This document shows positions 1-6,590 of a stretch of 10,588 bases of DNA, in pieces. Position 1 is the first letter of the stretch. Every line of letters starts with the position of its first letter. The translations under genes were made by a program, and so were the position numbers. Under the pieces are notes generated by a model. That model was not told where the DNA came from, made no database searches, and worked only from the letters and a program-made list of their open reading frames with translations. This DNA comes from an uncultured Bacilli bacterium (GTDB lineage: Bacteria > Bacillota_I > Bacilli_A > RF39 > UBA660): contig CALVRP010000080.1 of the NCBI GenBank assembly GCA_944358665.1, positions 1-10,588 on the forward strand, written 5' to 3'.

Positions 1-115
1 TCCTTTCTATTTGTTTGTCAATTACATTTTAGCATAGGACTTATTATATGTCTCTTTATTTATACAAAAATTTAGTGAGAACATTTTATTTGCCCCCACC
101 AAATATTATAGAACC
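1..115. other. Non-coding left flank; possible upstream region of a divergent gene to the left
   Basis: No open reading frame of credible length is visible here. On the minus strand the first bases read AGAAAGGA (positions 8 to 1) and a TTGACA lies at 20 to 15, which could belong to the ribosome binding site or the promoter of a leftward gene beginning outside the window. The two readings are not compatible with each other, so at most one is right. ATTATA at 43-48 and 105-110 gives TATAAT on the minus strand but lacks a well-spaced -35 box. Confidence 0.3.
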
Positions 116-139
116 AAAAAGACTAAATAGTCTTTTTTT
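116..139 (+). terminator. T-tailed hairpin upstream of the first secreted-protein gene
   Basis: AAAAAGACT (116-124) pairs with AGTCTTTTT (129-137) around an AAAT loop and is followed by further T residues. It has intrinsic-terminator shape and, with A-rich and T-rich flanks, could work in both directions. No gene ending at it is visible in the window, so it may close a short upstream transcript or insulate the promoter at 200-228. The palindrome GACTA-AA-TAGTC could instead be a protein site. Confidence 0.5.
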
Positions 140-199
140 GTTTTCTTGACAAAAAGTAGAAAGTTTTCGATATTTTTTGTAGAAAAATTTAAAAAAATA

Positions 200-228
200 T
201 TGAAAAAAAATATTTGTTGTGATATAGT
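200..228 (+). promoter_or_regulatory. Sigma-A-type promoter with extended -10 for the 183-aa secreted protein
   Basis: TTGAAA at 200-205, a 17-bp spacer, then TATAGT at 223-228, preceded immediately by TGA (220-222), an extended -10 (TGn). Transcription would start near 235, leaving a leader of about 55 nt before the ATG at 290. The ribosome binding site AAAGGA lies at 275-280. The upstream tract 180-210 is very A-rich, compatible with an UP element. A second TTGACA at 146-151 has no convincing -10. Confidence 0.7.
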
Positions 229-289
229 ATAGTCAATGGTAGGAAAGTGTACTTGCCATAATAATTATAAGAAGAAAGGAAGAAACTAA

Positions 290-841
290 ATGAATCTAAA
301 AACAAAAAATGCGTTAATCGGAGGCTTGCTTGCTATTGTATTTGTTATGGCTGTAGGTTATGCAGCATTTGCTCAACAACTTACAATCAATGGTACAGCA
401 TCAATTTCATCAACTTGGGATGTACATTTTGTTGAAGAAAATGATCCAGATGTTACAGGAACTCCTGGTGTTAGTGGTGCTACTGCTCCAACAGGAAGTA
501 TTTCATATACTGATGGATACAACGCGTCTATTACAGCAAATTTAATTCAACCTGGTGATTCAATTACCTTTACATTAACTATCGAAAATGGTGGTAATAT
601 TTCTGCTGATTTAGGAACTCCAACAGTTACTATGTCAGGTGATGAAGATGGTACAGGTAATTTAACTGCTACAAAAGGAAATATTAAATTTACAGTAACT
701 AGCCCAGCACAACCAGTGATTGGTGAAGGTGAAACTACAACAATGACTGTAGTAGCTGAATTTATTGACCAAGAAGGTAATACTGCTGCTGGTAATGAAA
801 GCGCAACTGTTGAAATTGGTTTAAACGCTACTCAAGCATAA
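290..841 (+). CDS. TasA/CalY-like secreted protein with SipW-type signal peptide
   Basis: This 183-aa protein starts with a short basic N-terminus (MNLKTK), a hydrophobic core (residues 8-22) and GYAAF at 23-27, the arrangement seen in TasA/CalY signal peptides, where SipW cuts before an AF pair. By analogy cleavage would be near A25/A26. The mature part is about 158 aa, Thr/Ser/Gly/Asn-rich and acidic, has no Cys, and looks all-beta. It contains the family-like motif PGD-x8-EN-G-G at 88-102, comparable with PGD...ENNG in TasA. No sortase signal or later membrane helix is visible, so it is probably released or assembled into surface fibres. The start is supported by AAAGGA ten bases upstream. 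It has its own promoter and terminator and lies just before the signal peptidase gene that probably processes it. The family assignment rests on the signal peptide and this motif; a fibre role is inference. Confidence 0.8.
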   Translation: MNLKTKNALIGGLLAIVFVMAVGYAAFAQQLTINGTASISSTWDVHFVEENDPDVTGTPGVSGATAPTGSISYTDGYNASITANLIQPGDSITFTLTIENGGNISADLGTPTVTMSGDEDGTGNLTATKGNIKFTVTSPAQPVIGEGETTTMTVVAEFIDQEGNTAAGNESATVEIGLNATQA

Positions 842-842
842 T

Positions 843-859
843 AAAATCATAATGATTTT
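843..859. repeat. Perfect 8-bp inverted repeat just after the first stop codon
   Basis: AAAATCAT (843-850) and ATGATTTT (852-859) are perfect reverse complements around a single base. The hairpin ends in a short T run and sits immediately upstream of the main terminator, so it may act as an extra 3'-end stabiliser of the secreted-protein mRNA. Confidence 0.5.
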
Positions 860-860
860 G

Positions 861-901
861 ATGACTATGACAAGCTTATGCTATTGTTGTAGTCATTTTT
901 T
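861..901 (+). terminator. Rho-independent terminator of the TasA-like gene
   Basis: A stem forms between 861-873 (ATGACTATGACAA) and 884-896 (TTGTTGTAGTCAT). It is 13 pairs, two of them G-U wobbles, with a 10-nt loop, followed by a T run at 897-901. It separates the abundant-product gene from the signal peptidase operon, which has its own promoter. Confidence 0.8.
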
Positions 902-926
902 ATTCTAAAAAATTACAAAATTATTA

Positions 927-955
927 TTGCGCAATTTACAAACCTATGTTATAAT
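927..955 (+). promoter_or_regulatory. Extended -10 promoter of the signal peptidase operon, -35 inside a palindrome
   Basis: TTGCGC (927-932), 17-bp spacer, TATAAT (950-955) with TGT immediately before it (947-949). Transcription would start near 962. The -35 box lies within the perfect 10-bp palindrome ATTGCGCAAT (926-935), a possible operator. The ribosome binding site is GAGAAGGGG at 1002-1010, eight bases before the ATG at 1019. Confidence 0.75.
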
Positions 956-974
956 GGCTATAGTAGTTAAAGTA

Positions 975-990
975 GCGCAGATAAGTGCGC
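975..990 (+). promoter_or_regulatory. GC-rich hairpin in the 5' leader of the signal peptidase operon
   Basis: GCGCA (975-979) and TGCGC (986-990) pair around a 6-nt loop, about 13 bases into the predicted transcript. The right arm continues as TGCGCAA, the same heptamer found in the -35 palindrome at 928-934. It is unusually GC-rich for this region. It could be an operator half-site or an mRNA structure; no known riboswitch class is recognised. Confidence 0.4.
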
Positions 991-1018
991 AAAATTTCCG
1001 TGAGAAGGGGTTAAGAAT

Positions 1019-2158
1019 ATGGCAAAACTCTTATTACTTTATGGACTACTAATTGGTTATTTACTTGTAGATGTTTTTATCTTAATTCCTGCAGATATAC
1101 CATTTTTTAATGAAATTGTTAATCCAGCAATATGGGTAGTAATGTGTGGGATAGCATTTTGGCTAGGTAAAAATGATTCGCTAAGAATTACTGAGAAAAA
1201 TGACAAATTTCAAAGTTTATTAATTGTTCTTATCATTTACATTATTTGTTATTTTGCCTTAGGTTTGATCTTTGGTTTCCAAAGAACACCGTACTCTAAG
1301 GATTTCTTGAGTATTTTAAGCAATTTGTGGATATTTGGTGGTATTATTGTATTTCAAGAATTTATGCGAAATGCAATGATTAGAGCTAATAAAAAGAGTT
1401 TTCTGAATTTTGCACTAATTACAATTATATTTATATTACTTAATGTAAATTATAATAGTTTTATGGATAATTTCGAAACTTTTAAAGATGGTTTTATTTA
1501 TATATCATCAGTTATCATACCATTGGTAGTTACACAAGCAATTCTTACATATTTATCATTTATTGGTGGTATGAAATTTCCAATTATTTATCGTTTATTC
1601 TTGGTTATACCAGAATTAATTATTCCAATAATTCCAAATTTGGATTGGTTTGCAATTGCGATAGTTGGAGTAATGTTACCAATTGCAACCTTTGTTTATT
1701 TGAATTATATTCATATTAGAAAAACAGAAAGGTTATCTAAAAGAGCTAGTAAAAGATTTAGTCCTATCGTATACATCCCTGTATTTGTTGTGATAGTATT
1801 GGCTGCTGGCTTTGTAATGGGATTATTCAAATACCAGCCGATTGCTGTTTTATCTGGTAGTATGTCACCAACATTTAATCGTGGCGATGCAGTAGTTGTT
1901 CGTAAATTAGATGATGGTGAAAAACAGAGACTCGAAAGAGGCGATATTATTCAATATCAAAGTGGTTCAAAATATGTTGTCCACCGAATTGTTGAAATAA
2001 CTAATGATGAAAATGGAAATATACAATATATTACAAAAGGTGATCACAATAATACTAATGACTCTAAAGCAGTTAGTGTGGATCAAATTGTAGGAAAAGT
2101 ATCATTTGTCATACCATATATTGGTTATCCATCAGTATGGCTTAGTGGTGCAATATAA
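1019..2158 (+). CDS. SipW/ER-type signal peptidase with large polytopic N-terminal domain
   Basis: The 379-aa protein has a peptidase domain at about 250-370. It begins with a membrane helix (250-270) and then the SGSMSPT box with nucleophile Ser281. His322 in VVHRI stands where bacterial type I enzymes have Lys, which marks the SipW/archaeal/ER branch (S26B). The GDHNNTNDS segment carries Asp342 and Asp348. The preceding 235 residues contain about eight further hydrophobic segments (roughly 3-27, 32-48, 66-88, 100-117, 127-143, 158-182, 188-210 and 211-232), whereas Bacillus SipW is only about 190 aa with two helices. It should cleave TasA/CalY-like precursors at the outer face of the membrane; both secreted proteins in this window carry a fitting GYAAF region. 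It is co-transcribed with the next gene, 15 bp downstream. The role of the extra membrane domain is unknown. Peptidase assignment is secure; substrates are inferred. Confidence 0.88.
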   Translation: MAKLLLLYGLLIGYLLVDVFILIPADIPFFNEIVNPAIWVVMCGIAFWLGKNDSLRITEKNDKFQSLLIVLIIYIICYFALGLIFGFQRTPYSKDFLSILSNLWIFGGIIVFQEFMRNAMIRANKKSFLNFALITIIFILLNVNYNSFMDNFETFKDGFIYISSVIIPLVVTQAILTYLSFIGGMKFPIIYRLFLVIPELIIPIIPNLDWFAIAIVGVMLPIATFVYLNYIHIRKTERLSKRASKRFSPIVYIPVFVVIVLAAGFVMGLFKYQPIAVLSGSMSPTFNRGDAVVVRKLDDGEKQRLERGDIIQYQSGSKYVVHRIVEITNDENGNIQYITKGDHNNTNDSKAVSVDQIVGKVSFVIPYIGYPSVWLSGAI

Positions 2159-2173
2159 AAAGGGGAGAAGCAT

Positions 2174-3256
2174 ATGAAATTAAAAAATGAAAATGAATTG
2201 ATATTAAAACAGTGGGTTAGGGTTTTCTTTTTAATTCTTCTTGTAGCTATGATTGCTATTTCAATTTGGCTTATGGTAAGTTCAGTATCAAAAAATAGTA
2301 CACGTGAAGAACTCTACACTTATAGTTATAATGGTAATTTAGATTACAAGGTTTATTTAAAAGAAAATTCATTCTTTAATACACCATACTTAGGAATGAA
2401 TAAACAATATATTTCATCTTTAATTGACCATATTACAGTAGATACAAGTTATACATTACAGAGTAGTAAAGAATTAGATTATACTTATACTTATCAAATC
2501 ATTGCTAACCTAAAAGGTTCTTATCAATCTGGTGAAGAAAAAGCTGTTGAACTTTGGTCAAAAGATTATACTTTAGCACCATCAGAAACTAAAAATGGTA
2601 CGGGTAATAAGTTCACGATAAATAAATCAATTGATATTGATTATAATGAATATAATCGTATTATGACTGAATTTAGAGATGCTTTTGGTCTTTCTATAGA
2701 TGCTGGTGTTGATGTTGAATTAAAAGTTACAGTTACTGGTAAAGAGACAGGTACAGAGGAGCAAACATTAAATGAAACTAAATCATTTGTTTTAAATATT
2801 CCATTACTTTCTCAAACTACACAAATAACACCTGATTATATTAATAGTGGTAGAGAGATTGTTTATGCACCAGAGAACTCTAGTAGTGATGTTAATATTC
2901 CAAAACTTGTAATGGGAATCGCCTTATTCTTGTTATCAATATTCTTATTAAAGATTTTATGGACAAGCTTAATTAGAATTACAAAGAAATCTGAATATGT
3001 AATTGAACTTAATAAGATCTTAAAAGAATATGCTGATATTATTGCTGAATCTTCTAACTTACCTGATTTAGGACAGTATGATGTTGTAAATATCAAACAT
3101 TTCCATGACTTAGTAGACATTGAAGAAGAATTAAGAGCACCAATTCTTTACAATGAAATTGTTGAAGATTATGAAAGTTGGTTCATTATAGTCAGAGACA
3201 AAACCGCTTATAAATATGTTTTGAGACAAAGTGATTTAATTAGATTTAATAAGTAA
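2174..3256 (+). CDS. DUF5305-like bitopic membrane protein, signal peptidase operon partner
   Basis: The protein is 360 aa. A basic-flanked membrane helix lies at about 13-37, followed by about 200 residues of predicted extracytoplasmic, beta-rich sequence (about 40-240). A second helix (about 243-263) and a charged cytoplasmic tail of about 95 residues with no recognised catalytic motif follow. The opening of the outer domain (YSYNGNLDYKVYLKENS), the paired-strand pattern and the two-helix topology resemble DUF5305 proteins, which as I recall are also found beside signal peptidase genes in archaea; that is from memory and not tested. AGGGGAG at 2161-2167 supports the ATG. The 15-bp gap to the signal peptidase gene and the shared downstream terminator indicate one operon. 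A plausible role is an accessory or scaffold for the peptidase or its substrates, but no biochemical function can be read from the sequence. Confidence 0.65.
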   Translation: MKLKNENELILKQWVRVFFLILLVAMIAISIWLMVSSVSKNSTREELYTYSYNGNLDYKVYLKENSFFNTPYLGMNKQYISSLIDHITVDTSYTLQSSKELDYTYTYQIIANLKGSYQSGEEKAVELWSKDYTLAPSETKNGTGNKFTINKSIDIDYNEYNRIMTEFRDAFGLSIDAGVDVELKVTVTGKETGTEEQTLNETKSFVLNIPLLSQTTQITPDYINSGREIVYAPENSSSDVNIPKLVMGIALFLLSIFLLKILWTSLIRITKKSEYVIELNKILKEYADIIAESSNLPDLGQYDVVNIKHFHDLVDIEEELRAPILYNEIVEDYESWFIIVRDKTAYKYVLRQSDLIRFNK

Positions 3257-3260
3257 TTTA

Positions 3261-3296
3261 AAAAGCTAAAACTTTAATGAGTTTTAGCTTTTATTT
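3261..3296. terminator. Bidirectional terminator shared by convergent genes, overlapping the U32 gene end
   Basis: AAAAGCTAAAAC (3261-3272) pairs perfectly with GTTTTAGCTTTT (3281-3292) around an 8-nt loop, with T-rich sequence leaving on both strands. It serves the rightward signal peptidase operon and the leftward U32 gene. The U32 stop codon (3274-3276) lies in the loop and its last sense codons (Ala-Lys-Thr-His) form one arm. Confidence 0.85.
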
Positions 3297-5451
3297 TATC
3301 TAAAATATTTTTAATTTCATTAATAGTTTCGTCATAAAAATCTAGTCTGAAATTATTAATACCATAATTTTGATATTCTAGAATTTTATCAATTTTATTT
3401 ATAGGTTTAGGACTTAAAATTATATTTTTACCATGATTATTTATAATAGGAAAATTAAGATTATCTTTGTTTTTTAAAGTAAATTTATGTTTACAGTAAT
3501 TACAGCCTAAGTTGTTTTTAATTAAACAATAATTCATAATCATAAGTTCTATTTTTCCATATATGATAGTCTCAATATTGTTACTATACTTAAGCATTTC
3601 CTTTAATCTTGTATCACTGCATTCTAAGGAAGCGTTAACAATACTTAAATTTTTCTTTTTTAAAAATTCGGTACTAAAACTATTAGTAACATTTAGGGTA
3701 TAATCCCCAATGATATTGTTATTATTATGATATTTATAAAGGCTACCTAGTTCAGTTATTAATAAATTTTCATTTTCATAGTTTGGTAAATTATAATTAG
3801 TTCTATTTAGTTTAAAATAAACTTTTGATGATTTGTATTTTTTGTATAAATTGTAATTACTTGTATATATTCTGTCAACTTTATTAAGTAAATATTTTAA
3901 TTGTTCTTCATTAGAAATAAAAGCGCTGATGTTAATATTTTTATTATGGGGAAGTGTTTTTTTATTAATTGTTGTATTAATATGATTATTAACATATGTT
4001 TTCTTTTGAATAATAGCTTCAGTTAAAAATCTTCTTGCATCATTTAACTCTTTCACCGGGATAAAAATATTACTATCCATGTTTATATTGAAGTTTTTTA
4101 CCGTAAAAGGAGTATTTCCTAATTTACTCAAATGTTTTATGATATTTTCTTTAGTAATTGGACTAGTTTTAGCTTTAGTTACTATGTCACCTTGATATGT
4201 ATCGGTGATATTATTATGGGTTATGGTAATCTTTAAAGGTTTACCTTCTAAAGCTTGAATTTCATAGTTAACAAATAATTTTTTTAAGTTATAATTTTTA
4301 ATTTTATTAGTTAAATTATAGTCAAATGTTTTTAATAAAGTTTTTTCGCCCTTTAAATTAAATTTATTATCTAGGTAAATTGTTTGTCCCTTACTAGCTT
4401 TATTAATAAGCTTATGGTTTATATCATATAGTTTATTTACAATCATTCCTTTATTGCTTTTGGAAAATCTTATGCCATCATTTTGACTTAAGTCTTCAGT
4501 TAATTTAATTTTAATATATTTATTCGAACTTATAATGTCACCAGCTTTAATTCCTTGATGATTTGGGGCTTTACTGTTAACAATTGAGCTCTTAAATAAG
4601 TGACCCGTGGTAAACTCTCTATTAAATAATTTTTTTAAATTGGTTTCATAATTTTTAATATCTTTATTATCAATTAGATATCTAAAAATTTTTGTAACAT
4701 AACCAACATATTCTGGACTTTTCATTCTTCCTTCAATTTTTATACTTTGAATATTACTGTTTAAAATTAAAGGTAGTTTTTCTAAGGTATTTAATTCTTT
4801 AGTGCTTAAAAGATAATTTCCTTTAGTTAAAACTTTTTTTTCGTCCATCATTAAAGTATAAGGAAGGCGGCAAGGGCCGGCACACATACCTCTATTACCA
4901 CTTCGTCCTCCGAGATAAGAACTCATGAGGCAGCATCCACTATAACAAATACATAAAGCGCCATAAACAAACACTTCTCTTTCGATATCAGTTTTTAAGT
5001 TGTTTATTTCATCTAAAGTAAGTTCCCGAGCGAGAACAACTCTTGTAACTCCTAGATCTTTAAATAATTTTAAAGTTTCATCGTTGCAACTATGTGCTTG
5101 CGTTGAAGCATGTATTTCTAAATTAGGTATTAGTTTTCTGGTTAAGTTAATCATACCAATATCTTGCATTATAACGGCGTCAGTACCTATTTCGTATAAG
5201 AACTTTAAATATTTAATTGCGTCATTTACCTCATCTTCATATATTAATGTATTTACAGTAACGTAAATTTTTACATCATATAAATGGGCATAAGCAATAG
5301 CTTCTTTAAGTTCTTTGTTGGTAAAGTTAGAGGCGTACGCTCTTGCCCCATAATTTATTCCTGATAAGTAAACAGCGTCTGCTCCATTATGAATTGCGGC
5401 TTTTAAAGATTCCATATTTCCAGCAGGACTTAATAATTCGATTTTTTTCAT
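3274..5451 (-). CDS. U32 family protein, long RlhA-like (RNA hydroxylation) type
   Basis: The protein is 725 aa starting at MKKIELLSPAG; this start is preceded by GGTGGTG at a proper distance, whereas the ATG 15 bases upstream overlaps that ribosome binding site. Residues 1-280 form the U32 barrel, with SPAGNMESL near the start, IHASTQAHS (113-121) and a Cys cluster at 167, 169, 173, 174, 190 and 194 including SGNRGMCAGPC. A central region (about 390-490) resembles the DUF3656/collagenase-like insert. The C-terminal part carries a second Cys group (NYCLIK...CNYC) as in RlhA. Characterised members (RlhA, TrhP) hydroxylate a 23S rRNA cytidine or tRNA wobble uridine using prephenate; older annotations call the family collagenase-like peptidases. 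The long form with both Cys regions favours the RlhA type, but which RNA is modified cannot be told. It is encoded alone on the minus strand. Confidence 0.85.
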   Translation of the reverse strand: MKKIELLSPAGNMESLKAAIHNGADAVYLSGINYGARAYASNFTNKELKEAIAYAHLYDVKIYVTVNTLIYEDEVNDAIKYLKFLYEIGTDAVIMQDIGMINLTRKLIPNLEIHASTQAHSCNDETLKLFKDLGVTRVVLARELTLDEINNLKTDIEREVFVYGALCICYSGCCLMSSYLGGRSGNRGMCAGPCRLPYTLMMDEKKVLTKGNYLLSTKELNTLEKLPLILNSNIQSIKIEGRMKSPEYVGYVTKIFRYLIDNKDIKNYETNLKKLFNREFTTGHLFKSSIVNSKAPNHQGIKAGDIISSNKYIKIKLTEDLSQNDGIRFSKSNKGMIVNKLYDINHKLINKASKGQTIYLDNKFNLKGEKTLLKTFDYNLTNKIKNYNLKKLFVNYEIQALEGKPLKITITHNNITDTYQGDIVTKAKTSPITKENIIKHLSKLGNTPFTVKNFNINMDSNIFIPVKELNDARRFLTEAIIQKKTYVNNHINTTINKKTLPHNKNINISAFISNEEQLKYLLNKVDRIYTSNYNLYKKYKSSKVYFKLNRTNYNLPNYENENLLITELGSLYKYHNNNNIIGDYTLNVTNSFSTEFLKKKNLSIVNASLECSDTRLKEMLKYSNNIETIIYGKIELMIMNYCLIKNNLGCNYCKHKFTLKNKDNLNFPIINNHGKNIILSPKPINKIDKILEYQNYGINNFRLDFYDETINEIKNILDKIKAKTH

Positions 5452-5468
5452 AAGCAACACCACCATCT

Positions 5469-5474
5469 ATTATA
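5469..5474 (-). promoter_or_regulatory. Candidate extended -10 of the U32 gene
   Basis: On the minus strand TATAAT (5474 to 5469) is preceded directly by TGT, an extended -10. No good -35 box is present, but AGAATGTGT occurs twice upstream at a 22-bp period (5483-5475 and 5505-5497). The -10 ends only 17 bases before the start codon, so transcription would begin inside the ribosome binding site. Either the leader is nearly absent or the true promoter is further upstream. Confidence 0.35.
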
Positions 5475-5505
5475 ACACATTCTATTACATTACTTTACAC
5501 ATTCT
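5475..5505 (-). repeat. Two AGAATGTGT direct repeats at the U32 promoter, 22-bp period
   Basis: ACACATTCT occurs on the plus strand at 5475-5483 and 5497-5505, two helical turns apart, abutting the candidate -10 of the U32 gene. An inverted copy of the core, AGAATGT, is at 5527-5533. The spacing suggests a same-face protein-binding site. Confidence 0.5.
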
Positions 5506-5536
5506 GCGAAAAATAGGGGTTTATGAAGAATGTTAC
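5494..5536 (+). repeat. Left copy of the imperfect direct repeat flanking the ORF6N pair
   Basis: This 43-bp segment runs from TTTACACATTC to AGAATGTTAC. It aligns with 7473-7514 with 36 matching columns of 43 and a single 1-base gap. It contains an inverted repeat, ACATTCT (5499-5505) and AGAATGT (5527-5533), around a 21-base AT-rich middle. The segment lies upstream of the U32 gene. Confidence 0.75.
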
Positions 5537-5586
5537 TTATAGTTAATAAAAATTTAATTTTTTCTAAAAACAAAAAGGGTTTTTCT

Positions 5587-5637
5587 TTTTTATCTCGTAA
5601 GATATATATAGGAATTAAATAGAAAAGAGGTAAAACG
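5587..5637 (+). repeat. Duplicated 5' leader of the first ORF6N gene
   Basis: The 51 bases before the first ORF6N start (from TTTTTATCTC through ATATAGGAATT to AGAGGT) recur in diverged form before the second gene (6541-6590). The tandem duplication therefore included the upstream control region, and both genes keep the same spacing between TTTTTATCTC, the ribosome binding site and the ATG. No canonical promoter is clear in either copy. Confidence 0.6.
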
Positions 5638-6528
5638 ATGAATGAAGTAAAAGAAAAATCAAATATAAAACATATGATATATGTCATAAGGGGCAGACAA
5701 GTAATGTTAGATTCAGATCTGGCAAAGCTTTATCAGTGTAAAAATGGAACGAAGACTATTAATTTAGCTGTTAAAAGACATATAAATAGGTTTCCGGAAA
5801 GGTTTATGTTTAGGCTTACAAAAGAAGAATATTATGAAATTCTAAGGTTTCAATCTGAAACCTTAGAATTAAAACAAGGTAAATATTCTAAATACTTGCC
5901 TTATGCATTTACCGAGCAAGGAGTGGCAATGCTAGCTACAGTTCTTAGAACATCGGTGGCCGAAGAAATAAGTATAGCAATAATGGATGCCTTTGTAGAA
6001 ATGCGAAGATTTATTTATAGTAATCGAGATATGTTTACAAGAGTTATGTCTATGGAAAATAATTTACAAATACTAAACGATAAACAAAGCAAAAACGAGG
6101 AAAGGTTTGAATTAATATTTGATGAATTAGGTAAAAAAGAATTTAAAGAACAACTATTTTTTGATGGACAAATATATGATGCGTATAGTTTACTTATAAA
6201 TATTATAAGAGAAGCAAAAACTAAAATAATAATCATTGATAATTATTTAGATAAAACAATATTAGATGTTTTATCGTATAAAAATGATAATATAATTGTT
6301 AAACTATATGTTAAAGACATCAAAACAAAATTAGATATCGATAAATTTAATTTTCAGTATTCAAATACTAGTATTGAAATAATCAAAACCTTTCATGACC
6401 GTTTTATAATTATTGATGATAAAATACTATATCATGTAGGAGCTTCATTAAAGGATTTAGGGAAGAAATGTTTTGCGATAAGTAAAATGGATAATTGTTA
6501 TATAAAAGATATTTTAAATAAATTATAG
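5638..6528 (+). CDS. ORF6N-domain protein with PLD-like C-terminal domain (copy 1)
   Basis: The protein is 296 aa. Residues about 10-118 form an ORF6N domain (phage-type DNA-binding family related to KilA-N), with RGRQVMLDSDLAKLY, the RFPERFMFRLT segment and YAFTEQGVAML. A linker with coiled-coil character follows (about 119-163). The C-terminal 133 residues contain IIIIDNYLD and FHDRFIIID, an HxR-x4-D variant of the phospholipase-D-superfamily HKD motif (His253, Arg255, Asp260), then HVGASLKDLGKK. Arg replaces the usual Lys and only one motif is present, so nuclease activity would need a dimer and is uncertain. AGAGGT six bases upstream supports the start. A 15-bp-arm palindrome lies in codons 67-78. 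It is paired with a tandem paralogue whose C-terminus is nearly identical. Likely roles are a phage-like regulator or a defence or abortive-infection component; none is shown by the sequence. Confidence 0.8.
   Translation: MNEVKEKSNIKHMIYVIRGRQVMLDSDLAKLYQCKNGTKTINLAVKRHINRFPERFMFRLTKEEYYEILRFQSETLELKQGKYSKYLPYAFTEQGVAMLATVLRTSVAEEISIAIMDAFVEMRRFIYSNRDMFTRVMSMENNLQILNDKQSKNEERFELIFDELGKKEFKEQLFFDGQIYDAYSLLINIIREAKTKIIIIDNYLDKTILDVLSYKNDNIIVKLYVKDIKTKLDIDKFNFQYSNTSIEIIKTFHDRFIIIDDKILYHVGASLKDLGKKCFAISKMDNCYIKDILNKL
5838..5870 (+). repeat. Perfect 15-bp-arm inverted repeat inside the ORF6N coding region (copy 1)
   Basis: AATTCTAAGGTTTCA (5838-5852) and TGAAACCTTAGAATT (5856-5870) are perfect reverse complements with a 3-base spacer. 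The centre is base 5854, the first base of codon 73, within the coding stretch for LRFQSETLE. The palindrome at the aligned codon of the second gene has a different sequence. Confidence 0.9.
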
Positions 6529-6540
6529 TTTATGATTTAA

Positions 6541-6590
6541 TTTTTATCTCAAATAATGCATATAGAAATTTTTTAGAAAGAGGTGAGATA
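6541..6590 (+). repeat. Duplicated 5' leader of the second ORF6N gene
   Basis: This is the diverged counterpart of 5587-5637, with TTTTTATCTC, ATATAGAAATT and AGAGGTG conserved at nearly the same spacing. Only about 60 bases separate the first stop from the second start, with no clear terminator, so read-through is likely even if this leader has its own promoter. Confidence 0.55.

Noticed and set aside
2863..3120. 85-codon minus-strand frame inside the DUF5305-like gene
   Set aside because: It is fully antisense to a convincing gene with good start and operon context; no independent coding signal.
5000..5266. 88-codon plus-strand frame inside the U32 gene
   Set aside because: It is antisense to the conserved U32 barrel; no ribosome binding site or family resemblance.
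5566..5590. Possible terminator AAAAAC...GTTTTT before the first ORF6N gene
   Set aside because: The stem is almost entirely A-T pairs and no gene ends upstream on the plus strand; too weak to call.
5490..5687. 65-codon minus-strand frame, hydrophobic, upstream of the U32 gene
   Set aside because: It overlaps the start of the first ORF6N gene and the flanking repeat, has no ribosome binding site I can see, and its hydrophobicity follows from the antisense of A-rich sequence.
6015..6236. 73-codon minus-strand frame inside the first ORF6N gene
   Set aside because: It is antisense to the conserved linker and PLD-like region, low complexity, no start signals.
5587..6590. CRISPR-like or riboswitch interpretation of the repeated leaders
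   Set aside because: There are only two copies, about 950 bp apart, each directly before a paralogous start codon; tandem gene duplication explains them fully.
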